From assembly GCA_964471215.1 (NCBI GenBank), contig CAYYFC010000001.1:1-64000 (forward strand): 64,000 bases of DNA, given 5' to 3'. This DNA comes from Archaeoglobus_B sp964471215 (GTDB taxonomy: Archaea > Halobacteriota > Archaeoglobi > Archaeoglobales > Archaeoglobaceae). Below are positions 25,988 through 34,458 of the stretch, in pieces. Each line of letters starts with the position of its first letter. The stretch's first letter is position 1. The notes beneath the pieces were generated by a model that was not told the origin of the DNA, did not search any database, and worked only from the letters and a program-made list of their open reading frames with translations. Position numbers and translations under genes: made by a program.

Positions 25988-28219
25988 TTAGAATCCCTTA
26001 TACGGATTGGGTCCGATCTTCTTGATCTCCTCTACGAACTGATCAAGTATCTCGGGTATCTTTGGCCAGTCCGAGATCTCCACCTGAACGAGTTTAACTC
26101 TTTCTGGTTCTAGGAATAATCTCTGCAAGGTTTCTCTTACGTTTTCCATTCTCCTGTCAGCTAATTCGCTTCCTCTTATGTAATGGCACTGGTAGTCCTC
26201 ACCGAATTTGCATCCGAGCATGAGTATTCCGTCGATTCCTCTGGAAAGAGCATCAGCTACAAATACGACGTTGACGGAACCCAGACATCTGACTGGAATT
26301 ATCCTTACAAACGGATTGAACTTAAGTCCATTTCTTGCTGCCATGTCTATTGCCGGATAGGCATCGTTCTCACATGCAAACACAACAATTCTGGGCTTAT
26401 CTCCTCCCTCTGGGACGGATATTGCCTTAAGCATAGATGACACCATGTCTATTGAATACTGCTTAAACGATATTATCTTTTCAGGACATGCACCGAAGCA
26501 TATTCCGCATCTTCTGCATCTGAGCGGATTTGGCTGTGGTGTTCCCTTTTCATCCTCATCCAGAGCACCAAACGGACATTCCTCGGTACACCTCTTACAC
26601 TGTGTACACCTCTGCAGGAAGAACTGAGGATAGTCGATATCTCCAGTCCTCGGAAATATGCTCTTTCCCTCTGCTACAAGCTCTACCGTCTGTATTGCCT
26701 TTAACGCTGCTCCTCTTGCATCTATCTCACAGTCCCTTATCGTCATCGGTGCCCTTATGCATCCAGCCGGGTAGATTCCAGTTCTCCTACTCTCATACGG
26801 GAAGCAGATGTAGTGTGAATCTGGCATACCGTACATAAGGGTTGGGAGTTCTGGACCCTGTCTGTACTGCAGGTTCAATATCTGTTCCTTTCCCTTTATT
26901 TGCTCGAGGACATCCTTTGGAACTGGGACAGGTCTTATGTGCTTATATATAACCTCTTCCTCTTCAGGATACTCCTCCTTAACTGTATACAATCCGTAGA
27001 GAGATGAAAGCATACCTATCGCCAGTACAACCATGTCTACATTTACTGTTATGTCTTCTCCCAATAGAGTATTCGTAACCTCAACCCTTAGAGTTCCGTC
27101 CGGGTTCTGGCTTACGCTCTTTACCTCAGCCTTCGTCAGGAATATCCCCTCATCCTGCTGTGCCTGTTTGTAGAAGTCTTCGTATATTCCGATAGCTCTT
27201 ATATCCTTGTAGAATATGAAGGCATTAGAATCCCTGTTTATTTCCCTAAGATACAACGCCTGCTTTAACGATGTCAGACAGCAGATAAACGAACAATACG
27301 GAATGTGCTCAGGCGTTCTCTGACCCGCACAGAGTATAAATGCAACATTTTTCACAGGCCTTCCGTTTACCTCCAGTTTTCCTCCTTTTATCATTTCTTC
27401 GAATTCTATGTTTGTTACTACACCGGGGAGACCGTATCCAAGATCACTAAGCTTACTTGCATCATATGGCTTCCAGCCCGTTGCAAGGACTATTGCTCCA
27501 ACCTTGAACTGTTCTTCTTTTCCATTTCTTTCAACTAGGACATTGAAAAGTCCTGGCTGACCCGATATGGATTTAACCTTCGTTGAAGTGTATATCTTTA
27601 TCCTTTCGTTCTCTTCAACCTCCTTTATCTTCTGCTGTAGGTACTCAGATGCATCAACAAGCTCTCTATACGGATACTTCCCAGGCAAAATCTTATAGAA
27701 CTTTCTGACCCATCCTCCAAGCTCAGGTTCTTTTTCAACAAGGTAAACGTTGTATCCAGCCTTTGCTATTTCACTAGCGGCTGTTAATCCCGTAATACCT
27801 CCACCTACAACGAGTACGTCCTTACTTGTCTTTTCAATGTACGGTTCGGGAATTTCCGTTTTCTGAGCCTTCACGACTCCCATTTTTACATAGTCTTCTG
27901 CCATCATTTGTGCATCCTCATCTACGTCGTGTGACCAGACGACACCTTCCCTCAGATTTACCCTTTCAACAATTACATTCTCTCCAAAATCGAATACATC
28001 CTCCTTAACTCTTGGAGAACATGCACATATTACAACAGTATTGATTCCGTTGCTTTCTATATCCTTTTTAATTATTTCAACACCCTCTTTACTACACAGG
28101 GCATCGTGAATTTTTACTGGAACCTTAAACTCGCTTTCAACACCACTCTTTATCTTTTCGATGTCAAGTTTACCAATATCACAACCCTTACAGATATAAA
28201 CTCCTATCTTCTTTTCCAA
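25988..28219 (-). CDS. qmoB: QmoB: HdrA-like flavoprotein with MvhD-like domain
   Basis: A 743-residue soluble subunit. Order of domains: N-terminal HdrA-like segment (GVYICKGCDIG), FAD-binding Rossmann motif VVGGGITGLTAASEI near residue 137, a CAGQRTPEHIPYCSFICC cysteine cluster, two [4Fe-4S] motifs (CTQCKRCTEECP, CRRCGICFGACP), and a C-terminal MvhD-like domain (IVVFACENDAYPA to LGCKFGEDYQCHY). With QmoA it should relay electrons towards AprBA; an HdrA-like bifurcating role has been proposed for such subunits. It starts 6 bases after qmoA. Confidence 0.95.
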   Translation of the reverse strand: MEKKIGVYICKGCDIGKLDIEKIKSGVESEFKVPVKIHDALCSKEGVEIIKKDIESNGINTVVICACSPRVKEDVFDFGENVIVERVNLREGVVWSHDVDEDAQMMAEDYVKMGVVKAQKTEIPEPYIEKTSKDVLVVGGGITGLTAASEIAKAGYNVYLVEKEPELGGWVRKFYKILPGKYPYRELVDASEYLQQKIKEVEENERIKIYTSTKVKSISGQPGLFNVLVERNGKEEQFKVGAIVLATGWKPYDASKLSDLGYGLPGVVTNIEFEEMIKGGKLEVNGRPVKNVAFILCAGQRTPEHIPYCSFICCLTSLKQALYLREINRDSNAFIFYKDIRAIGIYEDFYKQAQQDEGIFLTKAEVKSVSQNPDGTLRVEVTNTLLGEDITVNVDMVVLAIGMLSSLYGLYTVKEEYPEEEEVIYKHIRPVPVPKDVLEQIKGKEQILNLQYRQGPELPTLMYGMPDSHYICFPYESRRTGIYPAGCIRAPMTIRDCEIDARGAALKAIQTVELVAEGKSIFPRTGDIDYPQFFLQRCTQCKRCTEECPFGALDEDEKGTPQPNPLRCRRCGICFGACPEKIISFKQYSIDMVSSMLKAISVPEGGDKPRIVVFACENDAYPAIDMAARNGLKFNPFVRIIPVRCLGSVNVVFVADALSRGIDGILMLGCKFGEDYQCHYIRGSELADRRMENVRETLQRLFLEPERVKLVQVEISDWPKIPEILDQFVEEIKKIGPNPYKGF

Positions 28220-28225
28220 TCCAGA

Positions 28226-29446
28226 TCACCCCCTAACAACCTGTATTGCCTTTAAAACAGCACCAGTAGCATCTCTATTACTCGATGCAACATCTGCCGG
28301 CATTCTTGCCACACCACACGGTATTATCCCCTCCTTTTCAATTACAAATCCGTAATCGTCGTATTCAAGTCCTTCTATTTTATTCACGGCAGTTGAAGGC
28401 TGCATACCTACCGCAAGTACTACCATGTCAACCTCCTGGCTAACCCTCCTACCGCTTTCAACATCCTCAGCCATAACAACCAGTTTACCGTTTCTAGATT
28501 CAACCTTTGCAACCTTACCCTTTATAAACGCTATATTCTCATCCTTCTGAACCCTCTGGAAGAAGTCCTCGTATCTTCCATACGCTCTGATATCTATGTA
28601 GAATATGTAAACCTTTGAATCCGGAATCTGCTCCCTTACAAGTAAGGCATGTTTCATTGATGCCAAGCAACATATCATGGAGCAGTAAGGTAGGTGATTT
28701 TCATCCCTCGATCCCGCACATTGAACAAAAGCAATTGTTTTCGGTTCTGTTCCATCAGATTTAACTATTTTACCCTTTGTCGGCCCATTCGGTGATGCAA
28801 GCCTCTCGAACATCATGTTCGTCAGGATATCAGGATGCTTTCCAAATCCGAGCATGTCAAGTTTTCTAGCATCGTACGGATTGAATCCGGTAGCAACAAT
28901 TATTGCCTTAGCATTTATCGTAATCTCCTGTTTTTGTTCATCAAGATTTATGGCATTGTACTTACAGGCCTTGACGCATTCTCCGCACTTGTTGCAAACG
29001 CCGTCATCGATTACGTAATAGGGCGGATAGGCCATATCGTGCGGTAGGTATATTGCCTTTGTCTTGTCCATTCCGAAGTTGAAATCGTTAGGTCTTTCAA
29101 TTGGGCAAACTTTTTCACATTCACCACAGGCCGTACAGTTTTCATTTACATATCTCGGTTTTATCTCTACCGTAACCTTGAAATCTCCAGGAACTCCCTC
29201 GATCTTCTTTGCTTCAGCCATCGTCATCACTTTAAGATTTTTGCAGTTCTTTAGTCTTTTGAGAAATATCTCAAGCCCGCAGTACGGGGGACACATCTTT
29301 GGGAAATACTTCGTAAGCTGAACGACCCTACCACCTATATAAGGGTTTTTTTCGATAATTAGAACGTTGTATCCTGTTTCCGCTGCTTCGACTGCAGCAG
29401 TTATACCAGAAATTCCACCACCTATGACCAAGATGTCCACTTCCAT
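28226..29446 (-). CDS. qmoA: QmoA: HdrA-like flavoprotein
   Basis: First gene of qmoABC. The FAD motif VIGGGISGITAAVEAAETG is at residues 6-24. Two [4Fe-4S] motifs follow near residues 103-170 (CTACGECEKVCP and CNKCGECVKACK), then CAGSRDENHLPYCSMICC, the HdrA-type cysteine cluster. Length 406 aa matches QmoA. It sits behind a clear TATA element. The operon is about 2 kb downstream, on the same strand, of aprA but is separated from it by a TPR gene on the other strand. Confidence 0.95.
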   Translation of the reverse strand: MEVDILVIGGGISGITAAVEAAETGYNVLIIEKNPYIGGRVVQLTKYFPKMCPPYCGLEIFLKRLKNCKNLKVMTMAEAKKIEGVPGDFKVTVEIKPRYVNENCTACGECEKVCPIERPNDFNFGMDKTKAIYLPHDMAYPPYYVIDDGVCNKCGECVKACKYNAINLDEQKQEITINAKAIIVATGFNPYDARKLDMLGFGKHPDILTNMMFERLASPNGPTKGKIVKSDGTEPKTIAFVQCAGSRDENHLPYCSMICCLASMKHALLVREQIPDSKVYIFYIDIRAYGRYEDFFQRVQKDENIAFIKGKVAKVESRNGKLVVMAEDVESGRRVSQEVDMVVLAVGMQPSTAVNKIEGLEYDDYGFVIEKEGIIPCGVARMPADVASSNRDATGAVLKAIQVVRG

Positions 29447-29483
29447 ATCTACCCCTCTCTTAATTCATAAGTATTGGGGACTC

Positions 29484-29494
29484 TTATATAAAGT
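29484..29494 (-). promoter_or_regulatory. Probable TATA box of the qmoABC operon
   Basis: Read on the minus strand, TTTATATAAG follows an A-rich BRE-like stretch about 40 bases before the qmoA ATG. Transcription would start near 29463, leaving a leader of about 17 bases that includes GAGAGGGG as a ribosome-binding site. I see no inverted repeat here like the one at the sat promoter. Confidence 0.55.
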
Positions 29495-29808
29495 TTAAAA
29501 GGATTTCTATTTATTTGTTTCTTTTCGCCATGATCAAAAAAAAGTATCGAGGAGAATCGGCAAAAGGAAACATAAAGAAAAAGTTACAATATTAATTTAA
29601 TAACATATACATGTGAAATCCTTTGAATCAAATATTCATGGTTTTATATTCCTTTCTGAACTCAAAGATCCTTCAGTCTGTAGATTCCATGGTTATATCT
29701 CCAGAGATAACGCGTATTAGCCCGTCCGATTTCTTTTCCACATACGATATGCATGCACATGATGCTATTGGACATTATTTATCTATTAACAATCCGGTTA
29801 TGTGCTGA
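29495..29808. other. Intergenic region between qmoA and the zinc-ribbon gene
   Basis: AT-rich stretch upstream of the qmo promoter. A 61-codon plus-strand frame at 29623-29808 has no recognisable motif, poor start context and an unlikely composition, so it is not called. Nothing else seen. Confidence 0.4.
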
Positions 29809-30030
29809 TCAGTCTATATCTCCTTCATACGGAAATTCATAGTTTTCCATGCCCAAATCGTCGACCTTTTTATAGAGTCCAACCGTATTGCAGTCGAGAC
29901 ATCTGACAATCATAATCGTCACATTGAATTCGGATCTCCCTCTAACAAATTTTCCTTTCCTAACTTTCAAAACCTCCGCATCGTGCTTCTTTCCGTCGGC
30001 ACATACAGGACAGTCGATTTTTATTTTCAT
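29809..30030 (-). CDS. Small zinc-ribbon protein of unknown function
   Basis: A 73-residue protein with CPVC at residues 8-11 and CLDC near residue 44, which would form a four-cysteine zinc ribbon. Between them is a basic beta-rich segment (KVRKGKFVRGRSEFNVT), and the C-terminus is acidic (FPYEGDID). It is an isolated gene upstream of qmoABC on the same strand, with a 360-base gap. RNA binding or a role as an accessory in transcription or translation would fit the fold but is not shown. Confidence 0.65.
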   Translation of the reverse strand: MKIKIDCPVCADGKKHDAEVLKVRKGKFVRGRSEFNVTIMIVRCLDCNTVGLYKKVDDLGMENYEFPYEGDID

Positions 30031-30610
30031 AGCATTAGTCTGTTTTCTAGGTTTTTTAAATGTTTTGTCAGATTATTCGGCAGATCCTTCCTAAACTCTA
30101 TTGCAACTGAAAACACGAGTTGTCAAAATGGATCTCTTTAAATCACTATAATCGATCTCATATTCGAAAAAATTCATCGCATTGAATTTTAAATTGAAAT
30201 GCACTTTTATACAGACTCTTTTTCTCAAGATAAAAAACGACGATTGATATTCTAATGTCAAACACTTCTGACCTTGCAACAGGAAATCCAAATCTTATAG
30301 ATCTCTGGAAGTATGCTTCATTATATACACATGTGACCATTCGCCATGTACATCACATAATTATTATAATTCATAAAGTATACATAAAGAATAATTTTAG
30401 GCATACCTAAATTATTTCAATTTTCATCTTTTAAAACACTTGCAAAAAGCTAGAGTTTTTTTTTGCATTATTTTATAAGATGAATAATTCGTATTCTGCT
30501 GAATATGATATAATTTGAGAAAGCTCCATCTAGGATAATATTCATGCCAAACAGACAGATAAGTTTCTTCTTATCGAAAGCTTTAAGTAATCAGTTTAGA
30601 AACGCTTTTT
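30031..30610. other. AT-rich intergenic stretch, no gene recognised
   Basis: 580 bases with very low GC between the zinc-ribbon gene and the TPR gene. Short minus-strand frames of 60-66 codons at 30091-30340 overlap each other and lack any motif, so I do not call them. Promoters for the two divergent flanking genes must lie here. Homopolymer A/T runs occur near 30455-30480. Confidence 0.4.
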
Positions 30611-31546
30611 ATGAAACTAATTGAAGAAGTTGGAAAGCTTATAAAGGATAATAAACCTCTGGAAGCTCTGGAGCTAATAAAGAAAAATGCGCCAGAAAAT
30701 GTGAAGAAAGTAATAGATAATATATTTAAAAATCCCCAAGAGATAAAGGAGCTTGATGGTATTTGGAGAGCGATAGTAACACTTTCATATCTTTCATATA
30801 ATTCGATGTACTTATCTAAAGAAACCGATAGAGAATCAGTTGTTTCATGTTTAGTTTCATCGGTAAATGTAGTAAAATTGAGTAAAGAACTGGGACTGTA
30901 CTATTTAATTCCGAAGTTTTTGAGAATCGGGGCAAGATCACTTATAATCATGAATATGAGAGATAGAGCCGAAATGTTTTACCTTGAAGCCGAAAAAATC
31001 GCAGAGAAAATAGCTGATTTGGAGGAACTAGCCGAAGTTGAAAATGATTTAGCTTTACTTTACTACAGCGAAAAGAGACATAAAGAAGCCTTATTTATAA
31101 TTCAAAAGGCCATTGAGATCAGAGAAAGGCTTGGAGATGAAGAAAAACTGGCTGAATGCTTAATAAATGCCGGAGAGATATACAGAAAGGTCGGAGAATA
31201 CGAGCTGGCTGAAGACTGCTTCAAAAGGGCTGAAAGTATATATAGGAAGCTTATAAGCGAAAAAGAACATCTAAAATTCGGTCTAGCAATTACATTAAGC
31301 AACCTCGGAATGCTCTACAAGGCTAGGAGGAGGTACGGTGAAGCTGAAAAACTGTTAAGAGAAACGCTTGAGATATTTAAAGAACTTGAAAGTAAGGATA
31401 AGAATTTTGCACAATTCGTCGCGACTTCCTTGAAACATTTCGGTGACTTAAAGAAGGAAATGGGGAATTATAGGGAAGCTGAAAAGTACTACAGAATGTC
31501 AGCAGAGAAATTCAGAGAAACTATGTACGGGAAATTGGCATTCTAG
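30611..31546 (+). CDS. Tetratricopeptide-repeat protein
   Basis: A 311-residue helical protein. From about residue 125 onward there are four to five TPR units (for example AEVENDLALLYYSEKRHKEA, AECLINAGEIYRKVGEYELA, TLSNLGMLYKARRRYGEAEK, LKHFGDLKKEMGNYREAEKY). The first 120 residues are also helical but not clear TPRs. Such proteins are scaffolds for protein-protein contacts. It stands alone on the plus strand between the apr and qmo units, converging with aprA; any link to sulfate reduction is only positional. Confidence 0.85.
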   Translation: MKLIEEVGKLIKDNKPLEALELIKKNAPENVKKVIDNIFKNPQEIKELDGIWRAIVTLSYLSYNSMYLSKETDRESVVSCLVSSVNVVKLSKELGLYYLIPKFLRIGARSLIIMNMRDRAEMFYLEAEKIAEKIADLEELAEVENDLALLYYSEKRHKEALFIIQKAIEIRERLGDEEKLAECLINAGEIYRKVGEYELAEDCFKRAESIYRKLISEKEHLKFGLAITLSNLGMLYKARRRYGEAEKLLRETLEIFKELESKDKNFAQFVATSLKHFGDLKKEMGNYREAEKYYRMSAEKFRETMYGKLAF

Positions 31547-31591
31547 ATTCTTATTTAATGGACAGATAGAATAAAAATAATAAATAAAGAT

Positions 31592-33541
31592 TTATAGTGT
31601 GTATTCTACAATGTGAAGTACTGGTACCTTCTCAAAGGTCCACTCGTTCTTCTCTGGATCATATCTTCCAAGTGTGAAGACATGCCAGTTCTCATCGTCG
31701 AGCTCTGGGTAGTCCGTTCTGTAGTAGTAACCTGGGAATCTTGTTTCCTCTCTGAACAGCATGAATCTTACATGTGCTTCTGCTGTCCATATTCTGTGCC
31801 AGAGCTCCCAAGCTCTCATTAGCTCGTGTAGGTCTCTTGCAGCGATGTAGTTCTCCCAGTCCTCCTTGAGGAACTGCAGCAACTCGAGTGCCCTTTCAAG
31901 CATGACCTTGTTTGTCTTATAGAATGTCGACGTACCTGCTGCATATTCGTCCATTATCTTCTGGAGCCTTACAAGTCCCTGCCATGGGAAGAAGAAGTGC
32001 GGGTTGACGTTCTCATCTGTAGTCTTGTCCTTGTACTGCATGTATCTTTCCATCGGTGCAAAGCACTTCTTCTTGAGTTCCTCAACCTTTGCCTCATCAA
32101 TTTCTGGATCAGGCTTCTGCTCTACGATGTACCTTATTGCAGCCTTAGCGGCAATTCTACCTTCTGTGAACGATCCGCTCGAGAACTTGTGCGGATTTGC
32201 TCCAGCGCAATCTCCTACTGCAAACAGTCCCTTTACTGTCGTCATTCTGTTATAGTGAAGCGGGAAGTACTTCTTGTATTCCTCTGGCATTAGATCGCTT
32301 GGTCCACATACCCAGAATCCTGCTTCACCACTGTGTGATCCCATTATGTAAGGCTCTGCCAAGTTTGCCTCTGATGGCTTCTCCTGCGGATCGATGTTCT
32401 GGCTAGCCCACAGCAGTGCCTGTGAAACCGTCATGTCAAGGAAATCCTCAAATGCCTCCTCATATATCTTCTTAGCCTTTGCAGGATCCCCTGCCGCCAG
32501 CTCAGCCATAGCTTCGTTTGTCATCATGTATATCGGTCCTCTTCCCTCCACCATCTCCATCAGTGCCTGATGATTCCTGAGCGGTGTTGGAACGGGTGCT
32601 GCGGTTCCATATGGCTTGTACTTCTCAAGCTCACTCGCTCTTGTTACTATGTACTCCTCACCAAATGCGTTCTTAGCCTTACACTTAAAGAACAGGAACC
32701 ATGCTCCAACTGGTCCATATCCATCCTTGAATCTGAACGGTATGAATCTGTGCTCGAACTGTGTCAGCATTGCACCGGCTTTCATACCCATGTAATAACC
32801 GCTTCCGGTATCGAATATTGCATACCATGTTCTTCCAGCGGCCTCACCAACGCTCCTCGGTCTGAACAGCAGTGTAGCTCCACCTGTAGCAAGTATTACT
32901 GCCTTCGCCTTGAACACATAGAACTTCGGCTCTCTTACACTGAATCCTACAGCTCCAGCCACTCTGTTTGGATCTTTCTTGTCCATTAGCAGTTCAATCA
33001 TCATAACTCTTTCGAACACGTTCTCTTCACCAACAGCCATCTTTGCAGCCTCAGCTATTATCGGCTTGTAAGATTCTCCATGTATCATCAACTGCCACTG
33101 TCCTTCTCTTACCCACTTTCCTTCCGGTGTTGTCCACATCGGAAGTCCCCATTTGTTATACAGGTGCACCGTACCATCTACGTGTCTTGCATAATCTGCA
33201 ACCAAGTCCTCTCTGGCGATACCCATCATGTCAAGTACAACATACCTTACATAATCCTCAACCGTGTTCTGTATCTCGGACCTTGCAGGTCTTCCAGCAT
33301 ACTTGTTGTCGATGTACGTGTTTATAGCTGACAGACCCTGAGCAACTGCACCACTTCTCTCAACTGCAGCTTTCTCAACCAATATGACCTTGAGCCCTGC
33401 TACCTTTGCCCAATAGGCAGCCTCATATGCTGCACCGCAACCCGAGAAACCTCCTCCTATTATCAGCAGGTCAGTTTCGACGGTCTCTGTTGGCACTTCA
33501 TCTGCCTTATAAACCTCTACCTTTTTTGGTACATAAACCAT
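31592..33541 (-). CDS. aprA: Adenylylsulfate reductase, alpha subunit
   Basis: FAD-containing catalytic subunit that reduces APS to sulfite and AMP in dissimilatory sulfate reduction. The FAD motif LLIIGGGFSGCGAAYEAAYW is near residue 26. FRPRSVGEAAGRT and the histidine of MGSHSGEAGFW correspond to the substrate-binding Arg and His of the Archaeoglobus enzyme. The C-terminal helical domain has WHRIWTAEAHVRFMLFREE. 649 aa, complete. It starts 17 bases after aprB. Confidence 0.97.
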   Translation of the reverse strand: MVYVPKKVEVYKADEVPTETVETDLLIIGGGFSGCGAAYEAAYWAKVAGLKVILVEKAAVERSGAVAQGLSAINTYIDNKYAGRPARSEIQNTVEDYVRYVVLDMMGIAREDLVADYARHVDGTVHLYNKWGLPMWTTPEGKWVREGQWQLMIHGESYKPIIAEAAKMAVGEENVFERVMMIELLMDKKDPNRVAGAVGFSVREPKFYVFKAKAVILATGGATLLFRPRSVGEAAGRTWYAIFDTGSGYYMGMKAGAMLTQFEHRFIPFRFKDGYGPVGAWFLFFKCKAKNAFGEEYIVTRASELEKYKPYGTAAPVPTPLRNHQALMEMVEGRGPIYMMTNEAMAELAAGDPAKAKKIYEEAFEDFLDMTVSQALLWASQNIDPQEKPSEANLAEPYIMGSHSGEAGFWVCGPSDLMPEEYKKYFPLHYNRMTTVKGLFAVGDCAGANPHKFSSGSFTEGRIAAKAAIRYIVEQKPDPEIDEAKVEELKKKCFAPMERYMQYKDKTTDENVNPHFFFPWQGLVRLQKIMDEYAAGTSTFYKTNKVMLERALELLQFLKEDWENYIAARDLHELMRAWELWHRIWTAEAHVRFMLFREETRFPGYYYRTDYPELDDENWHVFTLGRYDPEKNEWTFEKVPVLHIVEYTL

Positions 33542-33558
33542 TTAAAATCACCCCCAAT

Positions 33559-34032
33559 TTAACCCAACTTCGTCAAGGGCTTCTCCCTTAACTTAATCTT
33601 CGGGAATTCCTTCAAGTCAAGAATCTCTGGTTCTCCTGCAAGGAGCTCTGTCTTTAACATGTCCTCGGTCGGTTCTGGGAATCCTTCAAATGGTACAATT
33701 GATCCCCAAGGCGTTGTTCTTATTGGGAACTTGAATCTTAGGATCTTTCCGCTCCTGTACTTTATCGTCCACATTATTGCATCCGTACCCCTCATGGGTA
33801 CACACTCAGCACCCATTGGGGAATAGTCTATGTAGCTCCTGACAGAAATTGCACCTTGTGGGCACATTTTGACACAAGAATAGCACTCCCAGCACATGTC
33901 TGGTTCTCTGTTATATGCCTTCATTTTCTCTTTGTCAAGTGTCATTAGGTCGTTTGGACAAATGTACTCGCAAGCCGTTCTCTCTAGGGCCTTACAGCCG
34001 TCACACTTCTCAGGGTCTACATAGCTTGGCAT
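33559..34032 (-). CDS. aprB: Adenylylsulfate reductase, beta subunit
   Basis: Electron-transfer subunit with two [4Fe-4S] clusters. Cysteines lie in CDGCKALERTACEYICP (with an insertion as usual in AprB) and in CWECYSCVKMCP. The C-terminal tail from about residue 105 (RFKFPIRTTPWGSI onward) wraps around the alpha subunit in known structures. 157 aa. It receives electrons, probably from QmoABC, and passes them to FAD in AprA. Confidence 0.97.
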   Translation of the reverse strand: MPSYVDPEKCDGCKALERTACEYICPNDLMTLDKEKMKAYNREPDMCWECYSCVKMCPQGAISVRSYIDYSPMGAECVPMRGTDAIMWTIKYRSGKILRFKFPIRTTPWGSIVPFEGFPEPTEDMLKTELLAGEPEILDLKEFPKIKLREKPLTKLG

Positions 34033-34057
34033 TCACTTCACCTCCGAACGAACACAT

Positions 34058-34070
34058 CTAAACTATATAC
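34058..34070 (-). promoter_or_regulatory. Possible internal promoter for aprBA
   Basis: In the 67-base gap between the small gene and aprB the minus strand reads AGATAGTATATAGTTT. This TATA-like sequence lies about 30 bases before the aprB ATG, with GGAGGTGA as ribosome-binding site. It could allow aprBA to be expressed apart from sat. The match to a TATA box is modest. Confidence 0.35.
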
Positions 34071-34099
34071 TATCTAAAAAAATTAAAAAGTTTACGATT

Positions 34100-34447
34100 T
34101 TATTCAATCTCGGGCGGAGGTATATATTCAGATTCTTTTGCAGCAGCCTCTTTTATTTCGGGTAGTCTTTCTAAAACTTTATCAATTACGTCTAATGACT
34201 TGGATTTTGCAATTTCTTCAAATACTGCTCTCTTAAATGCTACTGGAACCTCCTCAATAAAACCTCTTGCATCTATTCTCGCTTTATCAAATGCCTCCAA
34301 TATCTTTTTTGCCTTATCTTCCGGTACCTCTATTATTAACGCCTTTAAAGCACCTCCATACATATCTGTTATTTTTTCTTCAACAGGTGTTCCCTTTATC
34401 GCTTCAAGTCTTTTCTCATCCAAAATAATAGCTAAGGAATAGGCCAT
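34100..34447 (-). CDS. Small conserved protein of the sat-apr operon
   Basis: A 115-residue protein of unknown function, mostly alpha/beta with charged helices (EDKAKKILEAFDKARIDARG; FKRAVFEEIAKSKSLDVIDK) and an acidic proline-rich C-terminus. A gene of this size lies between sat and aprB in Archaeoglobus sulfate-reduction operons, so the position is conserved as far as I know, but I know of no assigned function. It starts 11 bases after sat. No cysteines, so it does not carry electrons itself. Confidence 0.8.
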   Translation of the reverse strand: MAYSLAIILDEKRLEAIKGTPVEEKITDMYGGALKALIIEVPEDKAKKILEAFDKARIDARGFIEEVPVAFKRAVFEEIAKSKSLDVIDKVLERLPEIKEAAAKESEYIPPPEIE

Positions 34448-34458
34448 ACCAAATCACC

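Noticed and set aside
29623..29808. 61-codon plus-strand frame upstream of the zinc-ribbon gene
   Set aside because: No motif, no ribosome-binding site and unlikely composition; it looks like chance in AT-rich DNA.
32000..33331. Long plus-strand frames opposite aprA
   Set aside because: They are rich in Cys, Ser, His and Pro, lack motifs and mirror the codon bias of the strongly coding aprA strand.
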